A DNA stretch of 64,000 bases from Alteromonas naphthalenivorans (GTDB lineage Bacteria; Pseudomonadota; Gammaproteobacteria; Enterobacterales; Alteromonadaceae): contig NC_015554.1 in NCBI RefSeq assembly GCF_000213655.1, positions 682,001-746,000 of the forward strand, in the 5' to 3' direction. Made by a program: the position numbers and the translations under genes. The stretch's first letter is position 1. Each line of letters starts with the position of its first letter. This document shows, one piece after another, positions 1-9,640 of the stretch. The notes under the pieces were generated by a model, which saw only the letters and a program-made list of their open reading frames with translations, searched no databases and was not told the DNA's origin.

Positions 1-429
1 GGCGGGCAAGAATAGCCATAACTTTGCGCCTTCAAAAAACCAGCTGCCATCGTGAATAGCTTCAATGGTATCGGTACGCCGATAAGCAACCTGCAGCACT
101 TCGCCATTGGTTGCATTCAACTGTACTTCCCAATGATTCTTTCCGCGTACTTTTATAATGCCTTTGTCGGGCCTAACGTCTAAACGGTCGATGTCGCTCC
201 AACTGTTTAATTCGGCTTCAGGGACGAGCTGAATTGCCTCAATAATACTATCGAAACTAATAGATGGGGCGTTACCAGCGGCTTTTTGGGTAGGCGGTTG
301 TAGCCAGTCGAACTCTTTTTTTACCTGCAACAAAAGACCACTGCCAATCACAACAACGACAGGAATAAAAATGGCCAAAGAGAGCCACAAGTGAAAATTG
401 CGGCTTGTTTTACGCAGGTTAATCGACAT
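1..429 (-). CDS. PepSY-associated transmembrane protein, C-terminus outside window
   Basis: The frame is open from an ATG at 429 to the window edge, giving 143 residues without a stop. The N-terminus reads MSINLRKTSRNFHLWLSLAI and runs into a strong membrane helix (about residues 12-34), followed by a soluble part with a PepSY-like pattern (a short beta strand with WEVQLNATNGEVLQV, then an HDGSWF segment). PepSY_TM proteins of this kind usually have several helices and often sit beside siderophore receptors or act as membrane reductase-like partners. Only the N-terminal third can be seen, so the subfamily and any heme or iron role remain open. Confidence 0.7.
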   Translation of the reverse strand, partial: MSINLRKTSRNFHLWLSLAIFIPVVVVIGSGLLLQVKKEFDWLQPPTQKAAGNAPSISFDSIIEAIQLVPEAELNSWSDIDRLDVRPDKGIIKVRGKNHWEVQLNATNGEVLQVAYRRTDTIEAIHDGSWFFEGAKLWLFLPA

Positions 430-598
430 GCACTTACTACCTAAAAATGGACACTCACTATACTGCATCTAATTTAGCGAGTAAAAAATGTGAGCCCATA
501 CTAAGATTTCAAGCGACGAATAAATGGGTTAAAACCGCTTGGTAATCACCGTAATATTGATAGTCTTATAGAAAGTAGAATAACCACTGAGCAAACTC

Positions 599-1837
599 AT
601 GAAATACAGGCTTCTTGTATCACTATTTACCTTGCTGTCGTCTACCTTGCTGCCAACTGCCCTAAACGCCGAAGCACTTGAATCCCCAGAACCGCTTGAA
701 ATACATAAAGGGCTTCAAACAATAAAAGTAGCCACGTTTAATGTGAGCATGGAGTCGACTAACTACAAAGCGCTTGGGTTAGCGCCTAGTGCGAAGGTTT
801 TACAGAAGGTGCTATCTAATGGTGAGAATTCGCAAGTTAAGAATATTGCTGAAATAATTCAACGTGTTAACCCCGACATTCTGTTACTCAATGAGTTTGA
901 TTATATCGCCGACCAGTCGGTAGGTATTGATTACTTTATAAAGCATTACCTGAATGTATCTCAGGGGGGGCAAAAAGCGGTGGATTATGGCTATGTTTAT
1001 ACAAATACCGTCAACACTGGTGAGCCGACCAATTTTGATTTAGACAATAATGGCAAAAAAGAACAATTCGGCGGTGATGCTTATGGATACGGCTTATACC
1101 CAGGCCAATATGGCATGGTGGTATTGTCTAAGTACCCGATTGAACAGGCGAATGCGCGCACTTTTCAAACCTTCAAATGGCAAGATATGCCTAATGCACA
1201 ACAGCCGATTTTACCTGCTGCCAGTACTGATGAAAAGGGAACGCCTTGGTATTCAAAAGAAGAGTGGCAAGCCTTTCGCCTAAGTTCTAAATCTCACTGG
1301 GATATTCCGGTAAATGTGAACGGAAAAATAGTGCACATATTGGCTATGCACCCCACACCGCCAAATTTCGACGGCGCTGAAGACAGAAATGGTACGCGCA
1401 ATCACGATGAAATTCGTCTAATGGCAGATTACTTAACACCTGAACGTGGTGGCTATATTTATGACGATGCTGGCGAGCAGGTTAGCTTAAAAGAGAACGA
1501 CCGGTTCGTATTAGTTGGCGATTTTAATGCCGCTGATATTGGCGATAAACACAGACCTGATGTGATAGAGCAATTAACCGAAAGCCCGTTGGTGAACAAT
1601 CGCCTTATTCCAACAAGTGCTGGTGGCGCAGCAGCCTCAAGCGAAGCCTTCAGTAGCCGTTTCACTGCCTATTGGGGGGCAAGAGCCGATTATGTACTGC
1701 CTTCACAGTATGGCTTTGACGTAAAAGACGCTGGCGTATTTTGGCCTACCAAAGACAGTGACTTGTATAGGTTAGTTAATGACAGACAAGCAAGTTCTGA
1801 CCACAGAATGGTTTGGGTTACGCTTTTAGTAAAATGA
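599..1837 (+). CDS. Exported endonuclease/exonuclease/phosphatase family protein
   Basis: 412 residues with a signal peptide (about residues 1-24, ending LNAEA). The DNase I-like phosphoesterase fold is shown by the usual motifs in order: ATFNV near residue 45 with the metal-side Asn48, LLLNEFD with Glu99, a VVLSKYPI strand, HPTPPNFDG, VGDFNAADIG near 303, and the C-terminal SDHRMVW with catalytic His402. Family members cleave phosphodiester or phosphomonoester bonds in nucleic acids, lipids or inositol phosphates; the substrate cannot be told here. Export and the neighbouring metallophosphoesterase at 2018 suggest phosphorus scavenging in the periplasm, which is inference. The ribosome binding site is weak. 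Confidence 0.88.
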   Translation: MKYRLLVSLFTLLSSTLLPTALNAEALESPEPLEIHKGLQTIKVATFNVSMESTNYKALGLAPSAKVLQKVLSNGENSQVKNIAEIIQRVNPDILLLNEFDYIADQSVGIDYFIKHYLNVSQGGQKAVDYGYVYTNTVNTGEPTNFDLDNNGKKEQFGGDAYGYGLYPGQYGMVVLSKYPIEQANARTFQTFKWQDMPNAQQPILPAASTDEKGTPWYSKEEWQAFRLSSKSHWDIPVNVNGKIVHILAMHPTPPNFDGAEDRNGTRNHDEIRLMADYLTPERGGYIYDDAGEQVSLKENDRFVLVGDFNAADIGDKHRPDVIEQLTESPLVNNRLIPTSAGGAAASSEAFSSRFTAYWGARADYVLPSQYGFDVKDAGVFWPTKDSDLYRLVNDRQASSDHRMVWVTLLVK

Positions 1838-1963
1838 ATCTGCTGAAGTTTGGTTTTATAAGTTCCTGTATATATATGATTTAACTAATCTTTTTAACGT
1901 TACGGTTCAAGAATATTTCACCAAAAATTCATAAATGTTCAGCCCTTACTTCATAGGTTTTCT

Positions 1964-1985
1964 CTATTGTTTTCACGAACAATAG
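1964..1985. promoter_or_regulatory. Perfect 8-bp inverted repeat in leader of metallophosphoesterase gene
   Basis: CTATTGTT at 1964-1971 and AACAATAG at 1978-1985 are exact reverse complements with a 6-base loop. It lies 32 bases before the start codon at 2018. There is no T-tract, so it is more likely an operator or mRNA leader hairpin than a terminator of the upstream gene. Confidence 0.4.
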
Positions 1986-2017
1986 GTTAAATCTATAACA
2001 CAAAAGGAAAAGGCTTT

Positions 2018-3940
2018 ATGAAGATACAGTGGCGAACGCTAATCTTTTTTACCCCGCTTTTGTTACTCACCGGGTGTAATGACGATGAAACCGTTGAAGT
2101 AGAGGTTCCCGTAGAGGTACCAGTAGTAGTTAATCCTGAACATGAAATGCTCACAGACCCATTTTTGCAACTCCCTACACCGAGCACTGTGAACGTTGTG
2201 TGGTTTACGAATTTTGAAGGCAGTGAGCACGAATTGTCCTTTGGAAGTTCATCAACCTCGGAAATTACTACGACCAAATTAAACCGAATGATGGAAGATA
2301 CTTCTTCTTCATTGGGAGACATTAATTATGATGCTTTAACCTACCGTGATGTTTATCGTCATGAGGCAACAGCAACAGGTCTTGTTCAAGGTGAAAGAGT
2401 AGATTATTTCGTTACCAGTACCGATGAAGACGGATTTGAATTTAAGAGTAATAGCTTCACGCTAGCACCTGCACCATCAGAAGGTCAGGCGTTGAAAATA
2501 TTGTTAACCTCGGATCTTCAGTCTAAGAAAAACGTGGTAGCAAATTATCAAAAAGTGGTTGAAACCGTGGGCGTACCAGATGCCGTATTGTTTGCAGGAG
2601 ATTTCGTAAACGTCCCTGACCGAGCATCAGAATGGTTCGACCAAGTAAAAGAAGACTCTCCCGCTTTTTTCCCCGCATTGCAAGGCCACTATCAGGCTTA
2701 TGTACCAGGTTTTCCCTATAATGGAGGCGAGATTCTTCAGCATGCTCCGTTATTTGGTACTATCGGAAATCACGAAGTCATGGGACGTTATACCCCTGAA
2801 GAAGAGGGATATTCTTTAAACGGAAGCTTCAACGATCCTCAGCCTGCTTGGTATGCTGAAGTAGCTTATGATCAAGTAGCTGAAACGGTTAATCCTGACG
2901 GCGATGAAAGTATAAAAGCGCAGTGGATAGCGGATAATTCACATAATCAGCAGAGCTTTCTAGACATTTTTAGTTTTCCGGATGATGGGCCATCAGGAGA
3001 AGACTATTATGCTGCTTCGTTTGGTGATGTATTCATTATCTCTATGAATGTCTCTCGAATATGGCGCTCTTGGAGCGTTTCAGGTACCAGTAAAACAAAG
3101 TTTGTTGAAAGTATAGATACCCTTGACTCGCCTTCTGAATGGGGATTTGGAGAGTTTCTTTTCGAGCGATTCGATGCTCAATCAGATCAATACGCATGGC
3201 TGCAGGGCGTAATGGAAACCGATGCTTTTAAAGAGGCTAAATACAAAGTGGTTATGGCACATCAAGGCGTCTTTGGATTAGGTGATAATACGGTTCCCGT
3301 TTTAGCACAGCCTGTAATGCAAGTTGTTACAACTGATGAGAATCAGAACGAAACTATCACCGAATATACTTTTCCAATCGCCCCTGAAACGTGGACATCC
3401 GAAGTCGCTCCTTTGCTTGGAACAGCGGAAGAAATACGCTATCAATACCCACTGGCGCAAGATGTTTGGCTAAATGATATTGAACCCTTATTGATTGAAA
3501 ATGATGTTGATTTGGTCCACATAGGGCACTCACATCTATGGAACAGAGCAGAGGTTGAAGGCTTAAATTACCTTGAAAGCTCGAATGTGGGCAATAGTTA
3601 TGGCGCGTATTACATAGATTCAACCGGATCTTATACGGCAGATGTAAGGGCGAGTTATTCAGACTTTTGGGAAGATGTAAATTCTGCGGCACCTCGCTGG
3701 GATATTGAAAATTATCCTCCGAACGGTGATCCCCAGGATAGAGTGATGAGCTTTCCAACCTTATTCAGCCCGATGAGCATGGAAAATGAAAGTTATCCAA
3801 ATTTGCCGTTTGTAACCAGTAATAACCTTTCGGTATTTTCAGTGTTGGATACGCAGTCTGGCAGCGTGAAAAGTTATGTTTTCGATCCTTCGGACTTAAA
3901 CTCTGAAGTAATACTATTCGATGAATTTTTATTAGATTAG
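2018..3940 (+). CDS. Lipoprotein metallophosphoesterase with N-terminal purple-acid-phosphatase-like domain
   Basis: 640 residues, starting after a good AAAGGAAAAGG site. The lipobox LLTGC puts the lipidated Cys at residue 20. An N-terminal beta-sandwich of about 110 residues resembles the fibronectin-like domain of purple acid phosphatases. The calcineurin-like metallophosphoesterase motifs follow: SDLQ (about 165; D-x-Q in place of the usual D-x-H), AGDFVN (about 194), GNHE (about 249), MAHQG (about 414) and GHSH (about 503). It is probably anchored to a membrane and acts on phosphate esters outside the cytoplasm. The substrate is unknown. No match to a Pho box was recognised upstream. Confidence 0.88.
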   Translation: MKIQWRTLIFFTPLLLLTGCNDDETVEVEVPVEVPVVVNPEHEMLTDPFLQLPTPSTVNVVWFTNFEGSEHELSFGSSSTSEITTTKLNRMMEDTSSSLGDINYDALTYRDVYRHEATATGLVQGERVDYFVTSTDEDGFEFKSNSFTLAPAPSEGQALKILLTSDLQSKKNVVANYQKVVETVGVPDAVLFAGDFVNVPDRASEWFDQVKEDSPAFFPALQGHYQAYVPGFPYNGGEILQHAPLFGTIGNHEVMGRYTPEEEGYSLNGSFNDPQPAWYAEVAYDQVAETVNPDGDESIKAQWIADNSHNQQSFLDIFSFPDDGPSGEDYYAASFGDVFIISMNVSRIWRSWSVSGTSKTKFVESIDTLDSPSEWGFGEFLFERFDAQSDQYAWLQGVMETDAFKEAKYKVVMAHQGVFGLGDNTVPVLAQPVMQVVTTDENQNETITEYTFPIAPETWTSEVAPLLGTAEEIRYQYPLAQDVWLNDIEPLLIENDVDLVHIGHSHLWNRAEVEGLNYLESSNVGNSYGAYYIDSTGSYTADVRASYSDFWEDVNSAAPRWDIENYPPNGDPQDRVMSFPTLFSPMSMENESYPNLPFVTSNNLSVFSVLDTQSGSVKSYVFDPSDLNSEVILFDEFLLD

Positions 3941-4021
3941 CCTTCAGTGCTTTTACTCCAAGACGGGCTTCAATAATGAAAAATACTCCCATTGAGGTGC
4001 TTTAGAACGCTTGGGTAGCTG

Positions 4022-4065
4022 GGACACTCACAAATTAATTTATTGATAATGTGGGTGTCCTATTT
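4022..4065 (+). terminator. Possible terminator after metallophosphoesterase gene
   Basis: GGACACTCACA (4022-4032) pairs with TGTGGGTGTCC (4050-4060) at 10 of 11 positions across a 17-base AT-rich loop, followed by TATTTTAA. The T-run is imperfect, so this is tentative. Confidence 0.45.
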
Positions 4066-4235
4066 TAAGAAGCTATTGAATAGCATCGACTTGCCAATTT
4101 TAAATATCTACCATCAACGTTAAAAAAATTTAATGAACTGCTAATCTGTTCTGCTCTGTTGTCCGTTTATAACCTCATACACCTTCGCTTATGTCACTTG
4201 ATGTAGGCCTTGTTTAAGAGGAGATGCAGGTTTTT

Positions 4236-4958
4236 ATGGACGATCCTACGCTAATTATCCTAATGTATTTCATCATTCCCATCTGGTTTGTGGCGGGCAT
4301 AGTCGACTGGTTTTGCCACAGGCGAAGTAATATTTCTGGTACGAGCGGCGCAAAAGAATCTCTTATCCATTTACTTATGTTCGCTGAAGTGGGCATTCCA
4401 CTTTTCATGGTGCTGATATTCGAAGTAAACAGCCTAATTATCGCTATCAGTATCTTGCTCTTTTTTGTGCATGAAGCAACGGCAATGTGGGATGTATCTT
4501 ATGCTGTAACTAAGCGCCGTGTAGGCCCAATTGAGCAGCATGTTCATAGTTTTTTAGAAATGATCCCGCTGCTAGCCTTAGTGTTAGTAGTGGGTCGTCA
4601 TTGGCCGCATTTTATTGCGCTGTTTGGTTTCGGCGACATTCCTGCTGACTTCGCGCTACAACTTAAAGAAGACCCTTTACCCACATGGTATTTAGTTACC
4701 GTACTATTGATAGCACTAGCCTTAGAATTTGTACCCTACTTGGAGGAATTAATGCGTGGCTTGAAAGATAAAAATCAAAACAAGGAGGGCGAGACCACTG
4801 GCTCTCGTACCAGAAACGTCACCCCCATTTCAGATGAGGAAGCTGAAGCAGCTAGCCCCTATGCTACGTCAGTGGCTGGGGAAGAAGACCCAGGTGTGGC
4901 ATTAGAAGAACTGGTAGAGAGTAGTAAGGTGGTTACTCCCATTTCCAAGAAGCGATAG
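4236..4958 (+). CDS. Integral membrane protein of unknown function
   Basis: The start at 4236 (MDDPTL) is preferred over the in-frame ATG at 4224, because the AAGAGGAG site at 4216-4223 touches 4224 directly and is 12 bases from 4236. The 240 residues hold about five hydrophobic segments (roughly residues 5-22, 50-70, 72-90, 110-125 and 155-173), with a short HEATAMWDV stretch and several His residues between them. The last 65 residues are hydrophilic, charged and probably cytoplasmic. I do not recognise the family. It stands alone, separated from the next gene by a bidirectional terminator. Confidence 0.75.
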   Translation: MDDPTLIILMYFIIPIWFVAGIVDWFCHRRSNISGTSGAKESLIHLLMFAEVGIPLFMVLIFEVNSLIIAISILLFFVHEATAMWDVSYAVTKRRVGPIEQHVHSFLEMIPLLALVLVVGRHWPHFIALFGFGDIPADFALQLKEDPLPTWYLVTVLLIALALEFVPYLEELMRGLKDKNQNKEGETTGSRTRNVTPISDEEAEAASPYATSVAGEEDPGVALEELVESSKVVTPISKKR

Positions 4959-5015
4959 AACGGCAACGGGGTATCAATGGGTTCGTTTTACCAACCTCAA
5001 TTAGCGCATATTTAA

Positions 5016-5034
5016 GGGAGCTTTTTAAGCTCCC
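5016..5034. terminator. Bidirectional terminator between convergent genes
   Basis: GGGAGCTT (5016-5023), a 3-base T loop, and AAGCTCCC (5027-5034) form a perfect 8-bp stem in the 86-base gap between the convergent genes ending at 4958 (+) and 5045 (-). Confidence 0.75.
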
Positions 5035-5044
5035 TGCTTTAAGC

Positions 5045-6781
5045 TTATTTTTCGGTCTGCTTTTTCCTCATTTCAGCTTGCGCTTCCTGCCAGGCTTTAT
5101 AATCCTCGAATCGCTGTTCGTAGCGAAGCACCTTACTATTAGGATCGGCAACCACCACATCGTATTCGGTTACCATTAAACTGGTTTGGTTTTGCATATC
5201 AAGCGTAGTTACTTTACCGTTTACGCTAACCTCTAGGGGCATAGGGAAGGGCAAGTCACCTTCTGTTTTCCACGTAAAGGTGACTTCATTTTCTGTACGG
5301 GCTACATCTAATATAGGTAAGGCCGCGCTGAATATATACACGTCAAAAAACCAATCTAAATTGTGCTCGCTGTTTTTATTGACGATATCGATAAAGTCTT
5401 GAGTATTGGCGAAAATAGGTTCGAAATTGCCTGGTTGTGGGTCAACACGGCCATACACAAGTTCGGTTACAGAACGGAAAAAGGGTTCATCACCCATTAG
5501 CCCTCTAAGTGTATGAATAACCCATGAACCTTTGGCATAAATATCACCTGCTGGGCCTTTTTCATACACATCTTCTTCAGACATCAATTCGTTGCTAACG
5601 ATAGGGTGAGCATTAGCCAACCCTTTTCGCTGTGCGTTAAGCTTCACAAAATAGGCTTCATTGCCGTGTAAGTATTGTGCATATAACGGTTGCATGTAGG
5701 TGCCAAACCCTTCGTGTAACCACATGTGATCCCAGTTGTCGTTGGTTAGCTGATTACCAAACCATTCATGGGCAAACTCGTGCTGCATTAACCAATCATA
5801 TCCAGCGTCATCTTTTCTATATTCATTGCCATAGGCGTTAATGGTTTGGTGTTCCATACCCAGGTGAGGTGTTTGTACTATGCCCACTTTCTCGTTGGCA
5901 AACGGGTAGGGGCCAATCATCCGCTCGAAAAAGGTTATCATTTCAGGAAGTTCGGCAAATAATGCCTCGGCTTTTTCTTCGTTTTCTGGAAGATGGTAGT
6001 AGGTTAACGGGTAGGTGTTACCGTATATGCTGGTAAAACTTTTGGTCAGCTTTTCATAAGGCGCTATGTTTAAGGCAATGCCATAAGTATTGTGCATCGA
6101 CTTGGTTTGCCAATGAAAAGTGCGGTCATTACCTTTTTCTTCAGTAGCAACCAATACGCCGTTACTGGCGGCCACAAGCGGCTTAGGTACGGTAATGAAA
6201 AGCTCGGTGTTAGCAGGTTCACCATAAGGTTGATCAATACACGGCCAGAAAATGTCGCACCCTTCACCTTGCACTGCTGTTGCCAACCATGGATGTCCAT
6301 CCGGTGTTTCTTCCCACATCACTCCGCCATCCCAAGGGGCTCTGATTGGCGTGCGTGGATGTCCGGAATAGACAATGCGGAGCGTTACAGGAAAAGACAC
6401 ACTGCTATTTGGCGAAACAATAAGCTCGCCTTCAAGGTTACTAAATTGCTGTGCAGGTAGCTCGGTACCATTGAGCCAAACGCTTTCAATGGTAAAACGT
6501 GTGTCTAAATCCACAGAGATTTCTTGTTGTGGTAAAGGCGCTTGCAGCGTAAGTGTGGTATCGCCAAACACTATCTCTTTGTCGAAATCGAAGGAAAAGG
6601 CAAGCTTTGCATGACTAATGGATAAATGCTTTTGTCTTTCAGAAATCTCTCCGCCAGACTTTAACGTGTATGGTGTTGATAGCTCGGCAGCTGGTGCTTG
6701 ATTGACTGAAGAAGTGTGTTGAGTGGCACACCCAACTACAAATGTTGAGGCACACGCTAAGGCAAGCGTTTTTAATTTCAT
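5045..6781 (-). CDS. M1 family metallopeptidase (aminopeptidase N-like), lipoprotein
   Basis: 578 residues. VVGC places the lipid Cys at residue 18. An N-terminal beta domain (about 50-240) is followed by the gluzincin catalytic domain: the GMEHQ segment near 308 in place of the classical GAMEN, zinc motif HEFAH at 334-338, and the third ligand Glu357 in LHEGFG. This is the full HExxH-x18-E signature. The protein lacks the long C-terminal helical domain of PepN-type enzymes (about 870 residues), as is usual for short exported M1 enzymes. It probably trims peptides at the cell envelope. A GGAA site precedes the start. It is transcribed alone. Confidence 0.92.
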   Translation of the reverse strand: MKLKTLALACASTFVVGCATQHTSSVNQAPAAELSTPYTLKSGGEISERQKHLSISHAKLAFSFDFDKEIVFGDTTLTLQAPLPQQEISVDLDTRFTIESVWLNGTELPAQQFSNLEGELIVSPNSSVSFPVTLRIVYSGHPRTPIRAPWDGGVMWEETPDGHPWLATAVQGEGCDIFWPCIDQPYGEPANTELFITVPKPLVAASNGVLVATEEKGNDRTFHWQTKSMHNTYGIALNIAPYEKLTKSFTSIYGNTYPLTYYHLPENEEKAEALFAELPEMITFFERMIGPYPFANEKVGIVQTPHLGMEHQTINAYGNEYRKDDAGYDWLMQHEFAHEWFGNQLTNDNWDHMWLHEGFGTYMQPLYAQYLHGNEAYFVKLNAQRKGLANAHPIVSNELMSEEDVYEKGPAGDIYAKGSWVIHTLRGLMGDEPFFRSVTELVYGRVDPQPGNFEPIFANTQDFIDIVNKNSEHNLDWFFDVYIFSAALPILDVARTENEVTFTWKTEGDLPFPMPLEVSVNGKVTTLDMQNQTSLMVTEYDVVVADPNSKVLRYEQRFEDYKAWQEAQAEMRKKQTEK

Positions 6782-6914
6782 GTGTTTTCCGTTTTTATTA
6801 TTACATTCTAAGGAACTTATAAATCAATGGGTTATGATTTGCAAAAGTCTCTTCATAGTGCAATGGCTAAACGGTTAACGTGAGCATTCGTGCGGTGAAA
6901 AGCTATAAGGGTAT

Positions 6915-6950
6915 GCTTACCCGAATAGCATATTTGCTACTCGGGTGAGC
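6915..6950 (-). terminator. Long hairpin downstream of SDR gene
   Basis: The arms 6915-6930 and 6935-6950 pair at 14 of 16 positions around a TATT loop. It lies just past the stop of the minus-strand SDR gene and upstream of the M1 peptidase gene. No T-tract follows on the minus strand, so it may be a processing or stability hairpin rather than an intrinsic terminator. Confidence 0.5.
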
Positions 6951-6983
6951 AGTTGGGTTAATGTTTAACTAAATATCCGCAAA

Positions 6984-7886
6984 TTATGGTAGATGTTGAC
7001 CACCTGTTACGCCCATAATTTCAGCAGTAACATAGCTAGATTCTTGAGATGCAAGGTATACATAGACTGGTGCTAGCTCGGCAGGTTGGCCGGGTCTCTT
7101 TAAAGGCACGTTTTCACCAAACTTAGGGAGCTTCTCTTCAGGCTGGCCGCCACTTTGTTGAATGGGTGTCCAAATAGGGCCGGGCGCTACGCCATTCACT
7201 CGTATCCCTTTTTCAATTAACATCTTCGCTAGGCTTTTTGTGAAGCTGGTTATAGCACCTTTTGTAGAAGCATAGTCGAGTAAACCAGCAGAAGGTTGAT
7301 AGCATTGAATAGATGTAGTGTTGATAATGCTCGAACCTGCGGGCATATGTTTCACTGCGGCTTTTGTTATCCAAAACATAGCAAATACATTGGTTTGATA
7401 AGTTTTACAAAACTGTTCTGTGGTTAAATCTTCTAGCTCAGCCACAAATTGCTGTTTACCCGCGTTGTTCACCAAGATATCTATAGAGCCAAGTTTTGTT
7501 GCGGTTTGACTAACCAACTCCTCACAGAAGCTCTCATCAGAAATATCGCCGGGAATACCATGTGCCGAGATACCACAGTCTGACAAATACGTTAGCGTGT
7601 CTTGCGCATCTTTTTCCTCACTAGGAAGGTAATTAATCACTACATCGGCACCTTCTCTTGCAAATGCGATGGCCACCGCACGGCCAATGCCAGAGTCTCC
7701 GCCCGTAACTAGGGCTTTGCGCCCTTTCAATCTACCTGAACCTTCATAGGTCTTCTCACCATGGTCCGATTTAGGCGACAGAATTTCATCTAACCCAGGG
7801 TCTGGCTGATCATCATTCTTGTGAGTATCTGAAACATCATACTGATAACGGGGATCCTGCATAGTAAATTGATTAATCTTTGACAT
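6984..7886 (-). CDS. Short-chain dehydrogenase/reductase, YghA/general-stress type
   Basis: 300 residues, with a strong AGGAG site before the ATG at 7886. After an N-terminal extension of about 50 residues (typical of the YghA/Gsp39 subgroup), the Rossmann fold shows the cofactor motif [10 protein letters not shown], the NNAG motif, and the catalytic Tyr and Lys in DYASTKGA. The C-terminal VTGGQHLP is also typical of the subgroup. Members reduce aldehydes or ketones with NAD(P)H and are often induced by osmotic or general stress. Neighbouring small membrane proteins at 8246 and 8438 fit a stress context, but there is a terminator between them, so they are not one operon. Confidence 0.9.
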   Translation of the reverse strand: MSKINQFTMQDPRYQYDVSDTHKNDDQPDPGLDEILSPKSDHGEKTYEGSGRLKGRKALVTGGDSGIGRAVAIAFAREGADVVINYLPSEEKDAQDTLTYLSDCGISAHGIPGDISDESFCEELVSQTATKLGSIDILVNNAGKQQFVAELEDLTTEQFCKTYQTNVFAMFWITKAAVKHMPAGSSIINTTSIQCYQPSAGLLDYASTKGAITSFTKSLAKMLIEKGIRVNGVAPGPIWTPIQQSGGQPEEKLPKFGENVPLKRPGQPAELAPVYVYLASQESSYVTAEIMGVTGGQHLP

Positions 7887-8245
7887 GCTTTTCTCCTATA
7901 CGGTTTGCAAATGCTATTGATGAATTATTAACGGAACCGTTTTTGCGCATAAATATAAAAAGGTTCGAATTAATATTTACGTTCGTGTTTTTAAATTTTT
8001 AGCACTTATGACGTATATAGAGAAAAGCAAAGTACATGCCATGCATATTTTAAAATAATCTATTTAATGTGAAGTGAAATATTATTTTTATAGCAAGAAA
8101 AAAAGCCCCTATAGCAAATGCTAAAGGAGCCTTGTTCTCTATTTGAAAGCTATTATTTAATAGCCTTTTTTACTCTCTAATCTATTGGAGTCTAAGCTGC
8201 TTGGAAAATAAGCTCGTTAAAGAGTGAGAGTAAAAAAACATGTAT
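7887..8245. other. Intergenic region, 359 bases
   Basis: No coding frame with a ribosome binding site was found. It holds the promoter region of the SDR gene, with an imperfect inverted repeat (GGAACCG and AAGGTTC around 7932-7968). A minus-strand terminator lies at 8096-8130. A second hairpin lies at 8149-8164 (GCTATT, ATTT loop, AATAGC) and is followed on the plus strand by a C and six T residues, although no plus-strand gene precedes it. Confidence 0.5.
8096..8130 (-). terminator. Rho-independent terminator for the 8246 gene
   Basis: On the minus strand the arms 8130-8119 and 8116-8105 pair at 10 of 12 positions and are followed by a long run of T (A residues at 8096-8104 on the given strand). 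It ends transcription of the small hydrophobic gene, and possibly of the 8438 membrane protein gene upstream. Confidence 0.75.
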
Positions 8246-8380
8246 CTATAGTCTTCCAGTTAGGAAAAGAAGCAGCACCACAAGTAGAAGTAAACCGCCA
8301 ATTCCACCAATAGCTACGTTTTGAACTAACGCTGCTACTATCAACACTACAATGACTAAACTTAGTAAACCCATTCTCAT
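8246..8380 (-). CDS. Small hydrophobic protein, 44 aa, DUF3309-like
   Basis: ATG at 8380, stop TAG at 8248-8246. A clear GAGGAA site sits 6 bases upstream of the ATG. The product is almost wholly hydrophobic: MRMGLLSLVIVVLIVAAL, a short NVAIGGIGG turn, then LLLLVVLLLFLTGRL. The Gly-rich turn before a Leu/Val helix ending in GRL resembles the small DUF3309 stress proteins, but this is shorter and the match is by eye. It lies 57 bases downstream of the 8438 membrane-protein gene on the same strand and is probably co-transcribed with it. Confidence 0.6.
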   Translation of the reverse strand: MRMGLLSLVIVVLIVAALVQNVAIGGIGGLLLLVVLLLFLTGRL

Positions 8381-8437
8381 AATATCTTCCTCAATTATTT
8401 TCACTTAATGTGTACGCAACGGTGATATCGCTTTTTG

Positions 8438-9640
8438 TTACGCTACCGCATAAACTTTACGTACAGCGCCAGCACCAAGGTGACCGCCGATTAAGCCGGC
8501 TATTAGGCCAAGTGCAGAGGCGATAAAGGCTGTCCATAGAACCGCTTGGGTATAAGTACCTACCGTTTCCGATACTTTGTTTAATTCAGCTTTTGCTTCT
8601 GATACTAGTTGCTTAGCTTCTTTTTCTGCGCCACTAACAATGGCTTCAATTTCTTGTTCAGATAAGCTGGTATTGACGGCTAATACATCTTTCGCCATCT
8701 CAGGTTTACCAGTAATTAAATACTGACCCGCTTCAACCAATGTATCTGAATCTAAATCTTTCAATGCTTGGCTAACTTCTTGTGAAGACACTTCACTACC
8801 TGCCATGCCACCTACCGATTGGCTCACCGAACTTTCAATATCAGCCATTTTCTGGCCTAACCAATTTTTAGCTTCGTTAGATTCACTTGAGTTACTCCAC
8901 GATTCAGCCTTTTCTTGAGCACCGGTGATAATCGAGTCGATTTCGTCATCTGATAAGCTAGTTCGCTGCGTTAATTCATTACGGGCTTTTTCTGTGTCGC
9001 CTGAAATAAGTGCACTGGTAATTGCACCTGTATCTTCAGCATTTAAAGACTCAATAGCTGAACTTACTTCTTGCTGATTTGGGCTTTGTGAGCCCGTGCC
9101 TGTTTCGCTGATAACCTGTGATGCTTGGCGTTTCATCACTGCGGCAATACTGGTTTTTACTGATTCGGGCAACATACTTTCATTACCAGACCCTGATTTT
9201 AAAATTGTAGTGCTGGCTTTATTAGCACTACCTAATGCACTACCAATTGAGTTCATCGTACTGCCGATACCGGAAACACCTAACATAACAATAAGTACTG
9301 TGCCTACAGACCACACAGTTAGGCCGTGTAGGGCACCTATTCTATCATCAGCAGTTCCTGCCATTTTTGCAGCAAGTACACCACCTGCAAACGTAGAGAA
9401 AATAGTGGTTATTAATATCCAAATAATCGACCCTATGCCTAATCCGTTACCCATTGCAGATAGGTCTGTAGCATCTGCGATACCCACGCCAATAGCAGAG
9501 CCCAAAAGGAGCATAAGCCAACCCAACGCAATCATTAACATAATACCAGCAATGATAGCGCCCCAACTGATGCGATGCCCTATTGGAAGGCTAAAATTAG
9601 CGGCCGTTGAGCTTGGTGTTCCAACGATTTCTCTTTCCAT
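8438..9640 (-). CDS. Membrane protein of a PhnA-like/YrzE-like group, function unknown
   Basis: The start is set at 9640 (MEREIVGTPSS, 400 residues), because AGAGGAA lies directly upstream; the frame stays open to 9688 without a site. Hydrophobic hairpins at about residues 20-55, 70-95 and 105-130 are rich in Gly and Ala. They are followed by a long hydrophilic region (about 150-360) with two or three repeats of a helix pattern (SLSDDEIDSIITGAQEKAE and SLSEQEIEAIVSGAEKEAK), and a final helix pair (375-395). The repeats resemble short SHOCT/EF-like helical units. No enzymatic motif was seen. The small gene at 8246 follows it. Confidence 0.7.
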   Translation of the reverse strand: MEREIVGTPSSTAANFSLPIGHRISWGAIIAGIMLMIALGWLMLLLGSAIGVGIADATDLSAMGNGLGIGSIIWILITTIFSTFAGGVLAAKMAGTADDRIGALHGLTVWSVGTVLIVMLGVSGIGSTMNSIGSALGSANKASTTILKSGSGNESMLPESVKTSIAAVMKRQASQVISETGTGSQSPNQQEVSSAIESLNAEDTGAITSALISGDTEKARNELTQRTSLSDDEIDSIITGAQEKAESWSNSSESNEAKNWLGQKMADIESSVSQSVGGMAGSEVSSQEVSQALKDLDSDTLVEAGQYLITGKPEMAKDVLAVNTSLSEQEIEAIVSGAEKEAKQLVSEAKAELNKVSETVGTYTQAVLWTAFIASALGLIAGLIGGHLGAGAVRKVYAVA

